This document shows positions 32,444-42,640 of a DNA stretch of 64,000 nucleotides, piece after piece (within the stretch, counting starts at the first letter, position 1; every line of letters starts with the position of its first letter). Under the pieces are notes generated by a model. It did no database searches. It was not told where the DNA came from and saw only the letters and a list, made by a program, of their open reading frames with translations. The stretch covers positions 74,010,956 through 74,074,955 of the forward strand of contig CM062292.1 in NCBI GenBank assembly GCA_031216915.1, given 5' to 3'. The position numbers and the translations under genes are program-made. Origin of the DNA: Pictodentalium vernedei. Lineage: Eukaryota > Mollusca > Scaphopoda > Dentaliida > Dentaliidae.

Positions 32444-32608
32444 AGAGAGTAAACGCTTGACTGGACTGCTTACGTGAAATAATTCATGAGAGGTGACGGA
32501 CGTTGTACAAACACGAGTGCGCGAATGCGCACGAGTGTTTTACAATATAGTCCCTCGCCTTGAATGAATTATTTCATGTAAACAGTCCAGGCAAGCGATT
32601 ACTCTGTT
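32444..32608. mobile_element. Palindromic element family G, copy 1
   Basis: The ends AGAGAGTAAACGCTTGACTG and the complement of CAGGCAAGCGATTACTCT are inverted repeats. The arms continue through ACGTGAAATAATTCATGAGA, and the centre is ACGAGTGCGCGAATGCGCAC. Its second copy is at 53009-53168 in the inverted duplicate. Confidence 0.75.
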
Positions 32609-32646
32609 TATTACTTTTCATTATTAACGATAATTATATTATTTAA

Positions 32647-32888
32647 CCCTTTACCTAACTCAACAAACCAAAACCGGCCAGCGCTCTTCTCAAAAATCGC
32701 CAATTAATTTTCATTACTTTTTCATTTTTTGTCTCTAAAACATAGGTTATGACCCCTTCATTGGAACGAGCTCGTCGAGCTCGTTCCAATGAGGGGTCAT
32801 AACCTATGTTTTTGAGACAAAAAATGAAAATAATAGTTATTCAAGATTTTTTTTCAAGTGTCGTCTGCTTTACATGTTAGGTAAAGGG
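32647..32888. mobile_element. piggyBac-like MITE family B, copy 5 (intact allele of the duplicated site)
   Basis: TTAA at 32643-32646 and 32889-32892. Ends CCCTTTACCTAACTCAACAA and GTTAGGTAAAGGG. The central palindrome is near perfect. In the inverted duplicate (47813-52966) the same insertion contains the satellite element, so this copy shows the pre-insertion state. Confidence 0.9.
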
Positions 32889-33545
32889 TTAAAAAAACAA
32901 AAATCAATGAAGTCCCCATTACACCCACGGCAAAGCGTTTTCATTTGCGCGCACTGATACATGACCCAATTGTTGATTGCATAATTCACTTGTTAAGTTA
33001 TCGTTTCTAATCAAACCCGGAAACCCCAGTAAATCACACTTTTGGAGAGTAATAAAAGGCAGAAATGCTACTGTCAAGCTACTATAGAGTAGATATGAGC
33101 CTTCTCCTCCCTAACAGAGATTCCCCGAGAATGCACGTGAACAGAGCAAATTATCAAGCTCTCGTCTGGTATCATGTAGATCAGCTTGCCTCGAGTATTC
33201 CGGAACCAAGTGGTCATGGGCAGGGATGTTAAGGTGGGCTGAGGTTGATATAATGCCACAGAAGCCTTTTGAGGTGCTGGTGGAGAAACCCGATGATGAC
33301 TCCGAGGAAGGAGAGGAAAGTCGTGAACTTGTGAAGAGATCAGATTAGGTTTGAAAACAGACTGGAAAAGCAAATGAAGGTGTGCAATAATCTCTATGCA
33401 ATCTTCAAATGTCACACGACAGCTGGTATTCGTGGGATTAATGACATGGCATAGCCTAACAATCTATTATCAATACATATCTCATTAAAATACATTTCAG
33501 TTATGCAAATGACAAAAATCTAACAGAACAACAAGAAGATATACT

Positions 33546-34109
33546 AGACTTTATGATTCTGGAGAATCATGGCTTTTCCCGATGAGATTCCACGATTTTT
33601 TATGACCCCCAGTGTCTGATGAATGGTTTTTAACTGTCTCACTGAATTTCTCTTTTTGATGTTATGAGAAAGATGGGAATAGAAGTCTCAATTGACTTAG
33701 ATTGATAACAAATGTTCAGGTAAAAACCATTATTAATTTTGGAGAGGGTTAATATCAATATCGTCGTTCGGCAGGTTAATGACCGACAAAAGGAGTTACG
33801 TTTGTTTGACACATACCCACTGATTGCCGTGGCTATTTGAAAATGGTCCATTTTATCTCACATGTATCCAAAATATTGATGTCTGGCAGCTTGTAGAGGG
33901 TTAACAAGTGCTAACAGGAATATTTTTCCATGCAACTTGTAATGTCACACCAAGAACTGCGAATGGCCATTTCTTCCTAAAAATCTATAAGATGTTTTCA
34001 GAGAAATCCAGGGAGAACATGAATTTTAAGCTTTTGATGGGTATCATTGTTTATCCAGCCCAAAACGGGTTAAGGGTTGTTTTTGGAATACCCTATTACT
34101 TACAAAAAT
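33546..34109. other. Gene-free spacer
   Basis: No gene is supported. A short plus-strand open stretch around 33745-33835 (containing VRQVNDRQKELRLFDTYPL) is suggestive of coding origin but matches no family I recognise. Confidence 0.4.
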
Positions 34110-34370
34110 AATTCTCTGGGAGACAAAAAATTAAAATAATAGTTATTCAAGAATTTTTGTGCGAGTGTCGTCTGCTTTTCATGTTAGGTAAAGGGTTAAA
34201 AAACAAAAAAAACAAAGAAGTCCCCATTACACCCACGGCAAAGCGTCTTCGTTTGCGCGCACAGATACATGACACAATTGTTGATTGCATAATTCACTTG
34301 TGAAGTTATCGTTTATAATCAAACCTGGAAATCCCAGTAAATCACACTTTGGAAAGTAATAAAAATCTTT
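34110..34370. repeat. Partial third copy of the duplicated block
   Basis: It starts inside a family B MITE (GGGAGACAAAAAATTAAAAT), keeps its right end (TAGGTAAAGGGTTAA, finishing at 34198) and continues through CCATTACACCCACGGCAAAG and AATCACACTTTGGAAAGTAA as in 32893-33060. It has the same orientation as copy 1, about 1.3 kb downstream. Confidence 0.85.
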
Positions 34371-34452
34371 ATTATATGATTGAAGGTAAATATCGTTTTC
34401 TTGTATTGTAATTTAACTCTTATTGTGATTATATAGATTCTGAAATACAGTA

Positions 34453-34709
34453 CAGTACGTGGAGAGTGGATTGTAACTAAATCACCCGCGGAGTGGAGTT
34501 GTCACCCAAGCTATAACTTTCAAATAGTGTACATATCGACAAAAAACACAAGCAATGTTTCAGCCAATGGACCTCCGGGTTTAACCCGGAGGTTCATTGG
34601 CTGAAACTTTGCTTGTGTTGGTTATGCTTTGCAGCAAATTTGCAATTATTGATTGGGTGGAATCGCCACTCTGCGGGTGATTTAGTGATAACACACTCTC
34701 CACGTACTG
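34453..34709. mobile_element. TA-flanked MITE family H, copy 2
   Basis: TA at 34451-34452 and 34710-34711. Ends CAGTACGTGGAGAGTG and the complement of CACTCTCCACGTACTG. Subterminal AAATCACCCGCGGAGTGGAG, and a central hairpin with GTTTCAGCCAATGGACCTCC. It is in reverse orientation to 19965-20219. 257 bp, non-coding. Confidence 0.88.
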
Positions 34710-34910
34710 TACCTTCAATTCTGGTTTGTTTGCCATTCGTCAGTTTTTGTTCTTTTTCACTCTCGTTTGAAGGTTTGCTCATCATGTTGAAGGATTGCTA
34801 TTTCATCAACATATACAATTGTTCAAAATCCCAAAGTTCTTTCGTCGAGGTTCTGGGTCATCGTATCAGGAAAATCATCAGTAAAGTGTATGGTGATGAT
34901 CTTCACTTAA

Positions 34911-35533
34911 CCCTTTGAAAATTCTGTACGTCTTATGAGGTACGAAATCAAACAGCGCGTTGATACTTTTGTACGTCTTATGACGTACGAAATCAAACAA
35001 CGCGTTGGTACTTTGTGGTCATTTGTTTTGTTATTATTTTTCGATTTTATAAAAGTTTTAACCTCGATTCCTATTTTCTCACGACAAGTGCTGAGCGACA
35101 GCCGTTGAGCCAAATGTTATCGCAGCTTAAAATACTGATATAATCCTGCTGTCAAGACTTCTTAATTGGTTGAGTGCTAGAAGCCACTATCAGGACTTTC
35201 AAAAAATGAGGATACCAGAGAGCATAAGCCAACCCTTTCCTTGCTTAAATTTCACATTCAGTCAAACACAAATGATATTTTGTTTTTATAAATTTGTTTT
35301 ATTACAAATTATTGGAGAGTGCCTGTGGGCACTCTCCACTAATTTGTAATAAAACAAGTTTTGAATAACAAATACAGACTACCAAAAATAATCTAGCCGT
35401 CAACCAGTTAATCACTAATGTGAAAAACATCTTATTTGTACTTTCCGACGTTTGACGTCGCATTTTGAAAAACGTTGAAGAAACTGAATTTCCACTGACG
35501 TTTGAACGTCAGGATAATTAAAGTCTCAAAGGG
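34911..35533. mobile_element. TTAA-flanked MITE family N inside the broken gene
   Basis: TTAA at 34907-34910 and 35534-35537. Ends CCCTTTGAAAATTCTGTACG and the complement of AGTCTCAAAGGG. Near the left end, GTACGTCTTATGACGTACGA-type units are repeated twice, with GACGTTTGACGTC-type units at the right. The central hairpin is GGAGAGTGCC/GGCACTCTCC with AATTTGTAATAAAAC arms. 623 bp. It separates two pieces of the adjacent pseudogene. Confidence 0.85.
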
Positions 35534-36024
35534 TTAAGTTTATGCCCACAATTTGATTCCGATTGTGACCTCGCTCTTGATGCTCACAAGTCATGCATCG
35601 ACAGATATTTGCATCCGGGAACTCTAGCTGGAGCTCTGAAACGGCACTCCTCTGAAACGGAAGCGTCTGATAGCACGAGTTTGCCATAAAAAAATGTGGC
35701 TTATCGTCTGATGATAGACGATTATGCTTCAAAACCGATTGTTTGTTCTGTGGTGAAGAATACAAGGTTGATAAAGATAAAGGCACCCTGATCGATGGAG
35801 GGCGGCGTATATGTTTAGAGAGATAGGTGAAAAGAACACAATTTTTCCAAAGGAATCAATTCTTCAAAAGTGTGACGAAAGGGGCGATGAATGGCCCCAA
35901 CAAGTTAGGATTCGTCTTGGTGGAGCACTAAGCGATCTCCATGATGCAGATGCGCGCTATCACGGTAACTGTCGATCAAAATAAATTCGTTGGATGTAAA
36001 GCCGTTCATTCGGCTGCAATGGCG

Positions 36025-36113
36025 AGTACTGCATGCCCTGAGCATTCGAACGGAGATCGAACTCGGGACCTCTAGTATACAAGTCCAACAGTCTACCACT
36101 GAATCCCCGCGCT
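36025..36113 (-). mobile_element. SINE fragment: tRNA-like head only
   Basis: On the minus strand it reads GAGCGCGGGGATTCAGTGGT with a changed box A, then GAGGTCCCGAGTTCGATCTC with box B GAGTTCGATC. It is close to the head of the SINE at 24352-24718. No body or tail follows. Confidence 0.8.
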
Positions 36114-36129
36114 CACTTACAGATAGTAA

Positions 36130-36385
36130 CTGATCACATTATTTTATATTGAGTATTGTTATGATTAGAAACGCAACTGACTTGCAGCAGTAACAGTGTT
36201 TGTAGCAACAGTTGTAGCTACATTGCTACAAACACTATTACTGCTACAACTGTTCATTTCAACTGATTGTGCATTGTGACCAGTGACCATTTATAAAAAA
36301 ATTTGAACTTTGAAAATTTATTCAGCTGTTCAACTTCAATAAATGATTTGTTCCACAGTATGATCACATTATTTTATATTAAGTA
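36130..36385. repeat. Insert bounded by 24-bp direct repeats, with internal hairpin
   Basis: TGATCACATTATTTTATATT followed by GAGTA occurs at about 36132 and again (AAGTA) at about 36361. Between them is an inverted repeat with AGTGTTTGTAGCAA / TTGCTACAAACACT arms around GTTGTAGCTACA. It may be a short element with an unusually long target duplication, or a local tandem duplication. Confidence 0.55.
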
Positions 36386-36754
36386 GTAGATTTAATGAAA
36401 ACTGATCAGTCAATTAGCCGCCTGGAGCTCTGTTGATATTCATAAACGGTATTTACAATACGGAGGTACAAAGTTATCGAGGAGACTAGGTCATGGTTGG
36501 TTAATTTTCAGTTTAGCGTTATTCCAGTTTATCAGAACAAAATGCGGAATAAGGTTATTATTAATTATGTCCTTGTGGGGAAGTGGCGTAATATATCCCT
36601 TTCCACAAGATGCATATTTTATCATTTTGCACTTGCACACTGCTTCCTTGCATGTGTAGATTGCCTCAGATAGTAGACCTTTTTATGGTCAAGGTTATAT
36701 ATAGAACAGCCTATAACAAAATGTACCATTAATCAACATTATACGCCTAATAAC

Positions 36755-36822
36755 ACCAGATTATTGCCTCATTATTGCCAGATTGCTGTAGCAATCTGGC
36801 AATAATGAGGCAATAATCTGGT
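36755..36822. repeat. Perfect 68-bp palindrome
   Basis: The arms of 33 bp (ACCAGATTATTGCCTCATTA, TTGCCAGATTGCT) are exact mirrors around a 2-base centre. Arms contain TTATTGCC twice. No flanking duplication is obvious. It lies in the gap between pieces of the broken gene family. Confidence 0.9.
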
Positions 36823-38250
36823 ATTTCAATGGATGAAGAAGAAAGAAATGGTGTATTCTCCGGGCCCTATGAATGAGGTGACCCATTTGACGAGCCAATA
36901 ATAAAGAAAATGCTTTATTTCGGCCAAAAATCAAAACGAGGCGAATGATGCTAAACCGAAAATTAATTAACCATGGCCTAAGTCATCTGAGATATTTGGC
37001 AAAGATCTCCTCGTACCTTCTCCATCAATTGCTATCATTCTTGCGATGTGATATCGTGTTGGTAACATTCTTCGTGTTATCGACGAACCCGAAGAAGACA
37101 TACAATCAGCTATAAAAATCATAGAAAGACACATGTCTCAGGATATCAAGGAGATAGATATCGACAAATCCCTCTATGACTCCCGAGTAAATGCGCAAAA
37201 TGTTTCGGCGTATGCAAGCGAAACCCTAATGGGTTTCCTCGGACAGTTGTCCCTAAACTTGACCACACACTTTCTGAGATGTTCATAGGAAATATAGTGA
37301 CTTCCCTTCTCTCAAATGTTGCTACCCCATTCCAAATAAGCTTGGCTATTGTACTTCGAGAATCGAAGGAAGTGGTCAACAGAATGAACGATTTAGGTGC
37401 AACATGCACATGTGACGAATTGCTCCCGTTAAAAAAATCGGCAGCTTGCCTTGCAGCAAGAAACACCCAGTTAACAGCCTTTACGAGCTCTAAAGATGGC
37501 CCTATACATGTCGTTGTTGATAATTTCGACGCAGACATATCTTCTCAGAATGACAAATCAAGCACACATTCGCTGGCTGTTCTACTGACGCAGACAAATA
37601 TGAAAGAAGATACTACTTCAACGAAGTTTCCACGAATCAAAAACAAGAAATGTCGACACAAATTGATTACCACTTGAAGATACTCGATTCAATAGACCAA
37701 AGAAACCAGAAATGCTCAGGATATTTTTGCACAGGGAAATTATTCCATTGAGACTACTCTCCTGTGTGGAAATGGCGAAACGGAGAACCATGGAACTTGA
37801 TTTCGCGTTCCTTAATAACAGTGAAATCCGAGACCGGCCCCGAATTCAATGGTCATAACACACATGCCTACTGTACAAGTATCAGTTCCCACAACCACCC
37901 ACAAAAGCCACTGATTGATATGCCACCTGCAGACCCGAAGACTATAGTCACTGGAATGATAGAAGCGGGGTGTCTCACAGGGCTCGCTGGACAGCCTTTT
38001 AGTCTTTTTACTGCCGACTAACAGCTCTACAAAGTGGCAGTTCACGTTTTTTGATCGTACCCTGACATGTTTCAGAACATGGTTCTTAGATTAGGTGGAA
38101 TGCACATGCTCATGATCTTTGTTGGTGCTATTGGCACGTCGATGTCCAATTCCGGTCTAACTGAGGTTCTTGACTCTCTTGTGGCGGGGTAACCAAGATG
38201 TAGAGTGGAAAAAAGTTTCCAATGAACGAACGAGCTTTGCGACTGTTAGG

Positions 38251-38989
38251 ATCACAAAAGTCTTATTTACTACAATAATGTACATAATTAGAATAATTCC
38301 TTCTGATATAGCCGTTTAGTTGTATTTTTCTTCCATAGTATAGTGCATCTGTATACACCTATCTTTCAAAAAATCAAGAGGCCGCCATTTTGGTGGTCAT
38401 TTTTGGGTCCACATAAATGGCATTCTGAAATAATTTTTTCACGCCTCATCGACATTTGACACTGTATGATGAAGACTGTCCTTTTCATTAAGTTAAGACG
38501 TGTAAAAAAATTTCTTATTCAGACGAATTATTGGTGTAAATGGTAAAATTTCAATATTTTGGGTGGCATCTTTATTTTTGACAATATCTCAGTTTCTCCA
38601 AAGCTGCGTATGACGCAGCCGATTGGATATTCAAAAGGACACCCTCGTTGACTGAAAACGCTTGAGAAAAAAAACTTTATACACCAAAACAAGCATTTCT
38701 GCTCTGGCTGCTGGACTAAAACAGGTTTTGTTGATTAGGAATTCGTTTTTCTTCATAATTAATTTATTCGTGTAGTTTCGGTAGATGCCTCTTCCCATGA
38801 TGTTTATGCTGACCCGCACCTCCCCAACCATCTCCAAAATACTCGTAGTAACCAGTCTCTCTACACTAAACAGTTTTCTGTCACTTTCCGGAATAGAGAA
38901 CTCGTCCATTTTTTAACCCCCTATTAGCCCGCCCCCTCCCCCTCCACCCCCCACCCCCCATTTTATCACCCGCAGGTATAACCCTGCTT
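38251..38989. other. Gene-free or LINE-adjacent sequence
   Basis: Minus-strand open frames here (for example 38631-38909) may be a continuation of the neighbouring LINE fragment, but I see no diagnostic motif. A C-rich patch lies at 38932-38960. Confidence 0.4.
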
Positions 38990-39500
38990 TTCACTTCATT
39001 CGGTTCGAGGTTCCATTTATTCCCATATCTCTCGACAGGTGTAATCATTTTATCTGGCCTCTCTTCGCATTCTGGCGCAAGTGCCATATCGTCCGCGGAA
39101 ACAGCCCAGTGGTTTTCAGGTCTCTGGCCACCTTCTCATCGCTATGCGGGAGTTCATCTCCTAAATCTTTGATGTTCTGCGTGAAAAGATTCGATCAAAG
39201 GATACACTCTGCTTGAGGCCAATCTCCATGGTCAGTTTGGCCATCTGTTTTCACTGTTACATGCACGTTACCTAGACTAGGTTCACACTGAACATCTTTA
39301 TACAGAGCTTTCAAAATTCCATCAAAGTCACCTCTACGGCCAAAGTGCCCAGCTTTTTCCACATTCCCTCCCTATACTCTACCATATGCATTTGTAACAT
39401 CTAGAAAAGTTATAAACTTCTTTTCCGTTTCGGCTTTCGTCGATTCTAACGTTTTGGATAGCGTGAAAAGATGGCCGGTGATTTTGGTTTCCTTTCTATG
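38990..39500 (-). pseudogene. LINE (non-LTR retrotransposon) reverse-transcriptase fragment
   Basis: On the minus strand, across shifting frames, are FITFLDVTNAYGRV, then GHFGRRGDFDGILKALYKDV, then LFTQNIKDLGDELPHS, then SADDMALAPECEER and YGNKWNLEPNEVKSR. These follow the order of reverse-transcriptase blocks: the first catalytic Asp in FLDV..A(Y/F), the linker LKALY.DV, the LF...I.DL block, the (F/Y)xDD catalytic pair (about 39088-39093, here ADD) and the thumb. At least four frame changes or stops show it is dead. Endonuclease and tail are not visible. A LINE of some kind must have moved the SINEs; nothing links this one to them. Confidence 0.72.
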
Positions 39501-39958
39501 CAGAAAATCAAAATTTTCTCCAGCTTGAGGCTAAATCCATTTCCTTACTTCACGTACGCTGTCTTTGTATTGTTCAATTTGTAGATTTATACCTAAGAAA
39601 TAATACAGATTAAACTAAAATTTACTCTCAAGCCTGTAGTTGAACTTATTTTTACAACGAAATACTAAACGTATTATTTTTACAAATTTCTGAAAAACTT
39701 ATTTTGTTTATCAAACCTGCGGAAAGCCGATTCGTGACGCTCAGTACCAAAATTAATGATGACTTTAATTTGAGAAATTCGCTTGTGATGTCCTTTCATG
39801 TATGGGAAATGCCCTTTTATGTGTAGGAACTCTCCTTTTATCTGAAATGCTCCTGTCGCCTACATTTGCTCCGACGCCCTTGAACGTGAAACTGCTGAAC
39901 ATTTATTCTCACATGTCCAGTTCATTCCTCAGTCCATCGTGACAGATTGAGGTCGTTG
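39501..39958. other. Spacer, nothing recognised
   Basis: AT-rich, no gene or repeat supported. Confidence 0.45.
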
Positions 39959-39960
39959 TA

Positions 39961-40272
39961 CAGTTAAAACTAGAAGTCATGTCATGAAATGCGCACATAT
40001 AGCACGTCGAACTGCGCGTTAATCGACGCGTTTTGACTATAGTAAGGCTATGAAATTCTGCACATATGGCCTGTTCACAAGCAATGTTTCAGGTAATGGA
40101 CCTCCGGGTAACCCGGAGGTCCACGGGCAGAAACATTGCCCGTGTTTGCTATGAGTAACCAGGAGCACATGCCGTGCTTTGGATGCCATTCGATATGGCA
40201 ATTGCGCGCAATTCCTACGCGCAATTAAGCCTAGATAGGCGCACAGTTCGTGACAGGACTTATAGTTTTTGT
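39961..40272. mobile_element. TA-flanked MITE family I, copy 1
   Basis: The left end CAGTTAAAACTAGAAGTCAT follows TA. The right end is diverged (GACAGGACTTATAGTTTTTG). Internal landmarks shared with 60733-61046 are GAAATGCGCACA, GCGCAATTCCTACGCGCAAT and a hairpin with GGACCTCCGGGTAACCCGG. Confidence 0.8.
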
Positions 40273-40401
40273 AGTATCTCACCGATATTGATGTTTGACT
40301 GCAGCGACGTGTACCGGTAATTATTAATTGCGGTCCCCAATTATATTCATTCACCTCACTAAAAGGTTCCAGTAATAGCGGTCTGAGTTGTCAGTCTGTA
40401 C

Positions 40402-40759
40402 GGGAGCGCGGTGGCTCAGTAGGTAGAGGTGCAGGATGCAAGCCGAGAGGTCCTCGGTTTGAATCCCACCTGCGGCAACCGCGTTGTGTCTTTGGGCAAG
40501 ACACTTCATCTCCATTGCCCGCGTGGGGGCACGGTGGCGTTGTGTACTAAGGCGTACTGCACGTCGATGGTGCACTTGTCTTCAACCAATGCTAACCCTG
40601 CTTGTGTGGAGTTAGTATGTTGGGGAGCTGACAGTTGCTCGCCGTTGCTCTGTGGTTCTCTCCGGGTGCTTCGGCTTCCTCCACCCGTAAACCTGTCACG
40701 GTCATGATTAGCCATTGTGCATAAATATGTGACCTTAAACATCAATAAATAAATAATAA
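40402..40759 (+). mobile_element. tRNA-headed SINE, best-preserved tRNA-type copy
   Basis: The head GGGAGCGCGGTGGCTCAGTA holds box A TGGCTCAGTAGG, and GGTCCTCGGTTTGAATCCCA holds box B GGTTTGAATCC, both close to the RNA polymerase III consensus. The common body follows (GTACTGCACGTCGATGGTGC), then (AATA)n. The 13-bp target duplication TGTCAGTCTGTAC is exact (40389-40401, 40760-40772). Confidence 0.95.
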
Positions 40760-40772
40760 TGTCAGTCTGTAC

Positions 40773-41258
40773 CATCTCCTTCTTGTGATGTTTGCCGGTT
40801 ATGGGGACAAGTTGTCCTGCAGTAGTTCTTTGGCAAGACACGTTAATGGTTATTAATATACATATACATATACATATATTTTAGTTGAAGCAATGTTTAT
40901 TCGAACATTGTTAACGTATCCCAACGATTGTTTTCTTTTGCTGCGTTCCACGATGGGAATTTTTATTTCCTTTCAAAATTACAGTTTCCCCGCCCCCAAT
41001 GCTCCAGTGATCACACTCATTCTGTTCCGCCCATGTCCTTGCAGCGATGATGGTCGGCTGTGGGGACAAGTACTACTGTAGTTGTTGTCTGAAAAGACAC
41101 GTCAATGGTTGTAGATATTTTTTCTCTTTTTCCGTTTCAACAATTTGTGTTGGAGTAAATTACGCCTCTCTGTATACAAAATGGAATACGAGTTACAATA
41201 ATCAATAACAGTAATGTGCAGTATAACAAACAAAAAATAGAAATACATGTTGAAATGG
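40773..41258. repeat. Spacer with a 65-bp direct repeat
   Basis: GGGGACAAGTTGTCCTGCAG... to GACACGTTAATGGTTATTAA (about 40802-40857) is repeated as GGGGACAAGTACTACTGTAG... to GACACGTCAATGGTTGTAGA (about 41063-41113). No gene is seen. Confidence 0.65.
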
Positions 41259-41381
41259 GGAGGGGCGTGACAAGCGTTACTTATTCCGAGTTCATTTTTG
41301 TACATTCGTTATCAAACGATAAAATCAGATGAAAATGATTGTCAAATAAGGAACTGGGAATAAGTAACGCTTGTCACCTCC
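41259..41381. repeat. Hairpin element family U, copy 1
   Basis: The arms GTGACAAGCGTTACTTATTC and GAATAAGTAACGCTTGTCAC enclose an imperfect ATTCGTTATCAAACGAT core. Its better-preserved relative is 53982-54098. Confidence 0.8.
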
Positions 41382-41420
41382 TTGTTGAAGATCCAATTCG
41401 ACAGAAAGCTTAGAATTGAA

Positions 41421-41649
41421 CCCTTTGAACACGTAAGACCGATTTTTCGGTCCAAGGCATAATTTCGTCCCTTTCGTGTCTAATTATACACGGGGCATTG
41501 GTGATAAAATAATAACTGCAGTCTGCAGCCAGACGGCTGCAGACTGCAGTTATTATTTTATCCTCCCTGTATATTGATATTGAAATAACCCATCTAACTG
41601 TAAGCGTGCACAAAGGCGATACCATTCCAGGGAACGAGGGTTCAAATGG
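41421..41649. mobile_element. TTAA-flanked MITE family M
   Basis: The right TTAA is intact (41650-41653); the left is changed to TGAA. Ends CCCTTTGAACACG and the complement of GGGTTCAAATGG. The central hairpin (about 41501-41563) is ATAAAATAATAACTGCAGTC, TGCAGCC and mirror. The CCCTTTGAA start links it to families L and N. Confidence 0.8.
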
Positions 41650-41941
41650 TTAAGTCGTCTCCTTGGCATATGGAAATGTTTACTCAAGAAAATGATTAGG
41701 ATCAGTATCTAAGCTCATGTATCGCCCCCTAGAGGGAAAATATATACAGTATACAACCCACCTACTTAGATCAATTACCAGCTGGTCCGGACCATTCACA
41801 GAGCCCAAACGTAACATCCTATACTCACGTAGTCACTCGAAGTTGGTGGGGAGGATCACAGAAGGTCACCCACACACTGATATAGGCCTATATATCAGTG
41901 GTGGCCCATGTGTCTGGTTAGGAATACAGTACACAAAGATC

Positions 41942-42260
41942 TAGAGTGGTGGCTGAGTGGATAAGTGTGCTTGTTTCACATGCCAGAGGTCACGGGATCA
42001 ATCCTTGGTCAGGGAAAGTTCTCGAGGTGTCCGTACACTCTCAGTCAGCATCAATTGTTGCGTTGATGGTTCCACAGCGCACCGTTCTATCGGGTGGGGA
42101 CGTAAAATGGCCGTCCTCTGCGTGGAGAGAGACACACTCCGTGCAGTCTAATAATCCCTTTGTAGTATTCGAGAAGAGCGAGGCCATGAAGTTGTCGCTA
42201 TGAAGGGCATCCTATTCCTACACACCTGAGCCATTGGGCCAAGGGGAGGCGTTAATATAA
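41942..42260 (+). mobile_element. Second SINE type with a tRNA-like head
   Basis: GAGTGGTGGCTGAGTGGATA has a box A-like TGGCTGAGTGG, and GGTCACGGGATCAATCCTTG has a box B-like GGGATCAATCC about 45 bases on, as in a Leu- or Ser-type tRNA. The following body (GTGTCCGTACACTCTCAGTC, CTGCGTGGAGAGAGACAC) is unlike the common SINE body. No clear poly-A or AAAT tail is seen, so the right boundary is approximate. It could also be a decayed tRNA pseudogene. Confidence 0.6.
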
Positions 42261-42310
42261 GTTGCGTAACTTGCTCGCTAATCCTTGTAAAACAAATACG
42301 GAAAGGTTGA

Positions 42311-42516
42311 ACTCTTTACCTAACGCAGATGATATAAAAATTTATTATTTTAAATACCATTTTTTCAAAAAATTTCAACAAAACCATATCGACGAGCTCG
42401 TTCCAACGAGGGTAACATGATATGGTTTTGTTGAAATTGTTTGAAAAATAATAATTTTTCAACTGCTGAATTTGCATATTATGCGGGCGGATGCGGGCGA
42501 TTCGTTGGGTAAATGG
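42311..42516. mobile_element. piggyBac-like MITE family C, copy 5, half hairpin lost
   Basis: The left end CTCTTTACCTAACGCAGATG follows TTGA. The right end GATTCGTTGGGTAAATGG is followed by TTAA. The left arm of the central hairpin is gone: ACCATATC runs directly into GACGAGCTCGTTCCAACGAG. Deletion of one palindrome arm explains the short length. Confidence 0.85.
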
Positions 42517-42640
42517 TTAAAAAAAACAAACAAATAAACAAAGATCTACGTTTGGGGCCTTACGCACCTCTATATTAGGAAAAATGAATATTTACGGGTC
42601 TGTATATAATAAATTTCCACACCGGGCCAAAATTTGTTAA

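Larger units (their letters stand above)
32440..33545. repeat. Inverted duplication, copy 1
   Basis: This block is repeated in reverse orientation at 47160-53170. Shared parts in order: a 150-bp palindromic element (32444-32608), the TTAACGATAATTATATTA-like spacer, a family B MITE, CCATTACACCCACGGCAAAG, AATCACACTTTTGGAGAGTA, GGTTCCGGAATAC-type sequence, GTATTCGTGGGATTAATG and AGAACAACAAGAAGATATAC. The far copy is interrupted by a satellite element and bounded by a Tc1 insertion. An open frame of 113 codons at 33074-33415 (minus) is not conserved in the other copy, so it is not called. A partial third copy is at 34110-34370. Confidence 0.9.
34740..38250 (+). pseudogene. Broken N-terminal half of a multicopy metazoan gene family (cysteine-rich, function unknown)
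   Basis: Plus-strand pieces in consistent order are split by transposons and frameshifts. First, 34840-34906 (FVEVLGHRIRKIISKVYG). Then 35540-35680 (FDSDCDLALDAHKSCIDRYL). Next 35690-35980, with a cysteine pattern in LCFKTDCLFCGEEYKVDKDK and then GGALSDLHDADARYHGNCRS. Then 37080-37262 (NVSAYASETLMGFLGQLSLN), 37279-37677 (NIVTSLLSNVATPFQISLAI; VVDNFDADISSQN; STHSLAVLLTQTN) and 37755-38200 (VRLGG-type RLGGMHMLMIFVGAIG). I recognise this as a family of about a thousand residues that is highly repeated in mollusc, cnidarian and annelid assemblies, usually annotated as uncharacterised. The cysteine/histidine pattern suggests zinc binding. Its C-terminal part appears on the other strand at 53200-54000. 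Its role, and whether it is itself transposon-borne, is unknown. Confidence 0.6.

Noticed and set aside
33074-33415. 113-codon minus-strand open frame in the inverted duplication
   Set aside because: The duplicate copy (about 47280-47600) has stops and indels in that frame; no coding constraint is visible.
32440-33545. Assembly artefact (collapsed or duplicated contig) as the reason for the inverted duplication
   Set aside because: The copies differ by many substitutions and indels and have different insertions, so they are distinct loci; not excluded for the exact array length.
40402-40480. A genuine tRNA gene
   Set aside because: Acceptor-stem pairing is not evident and the unit continues into the SINE body with flanking duplications.
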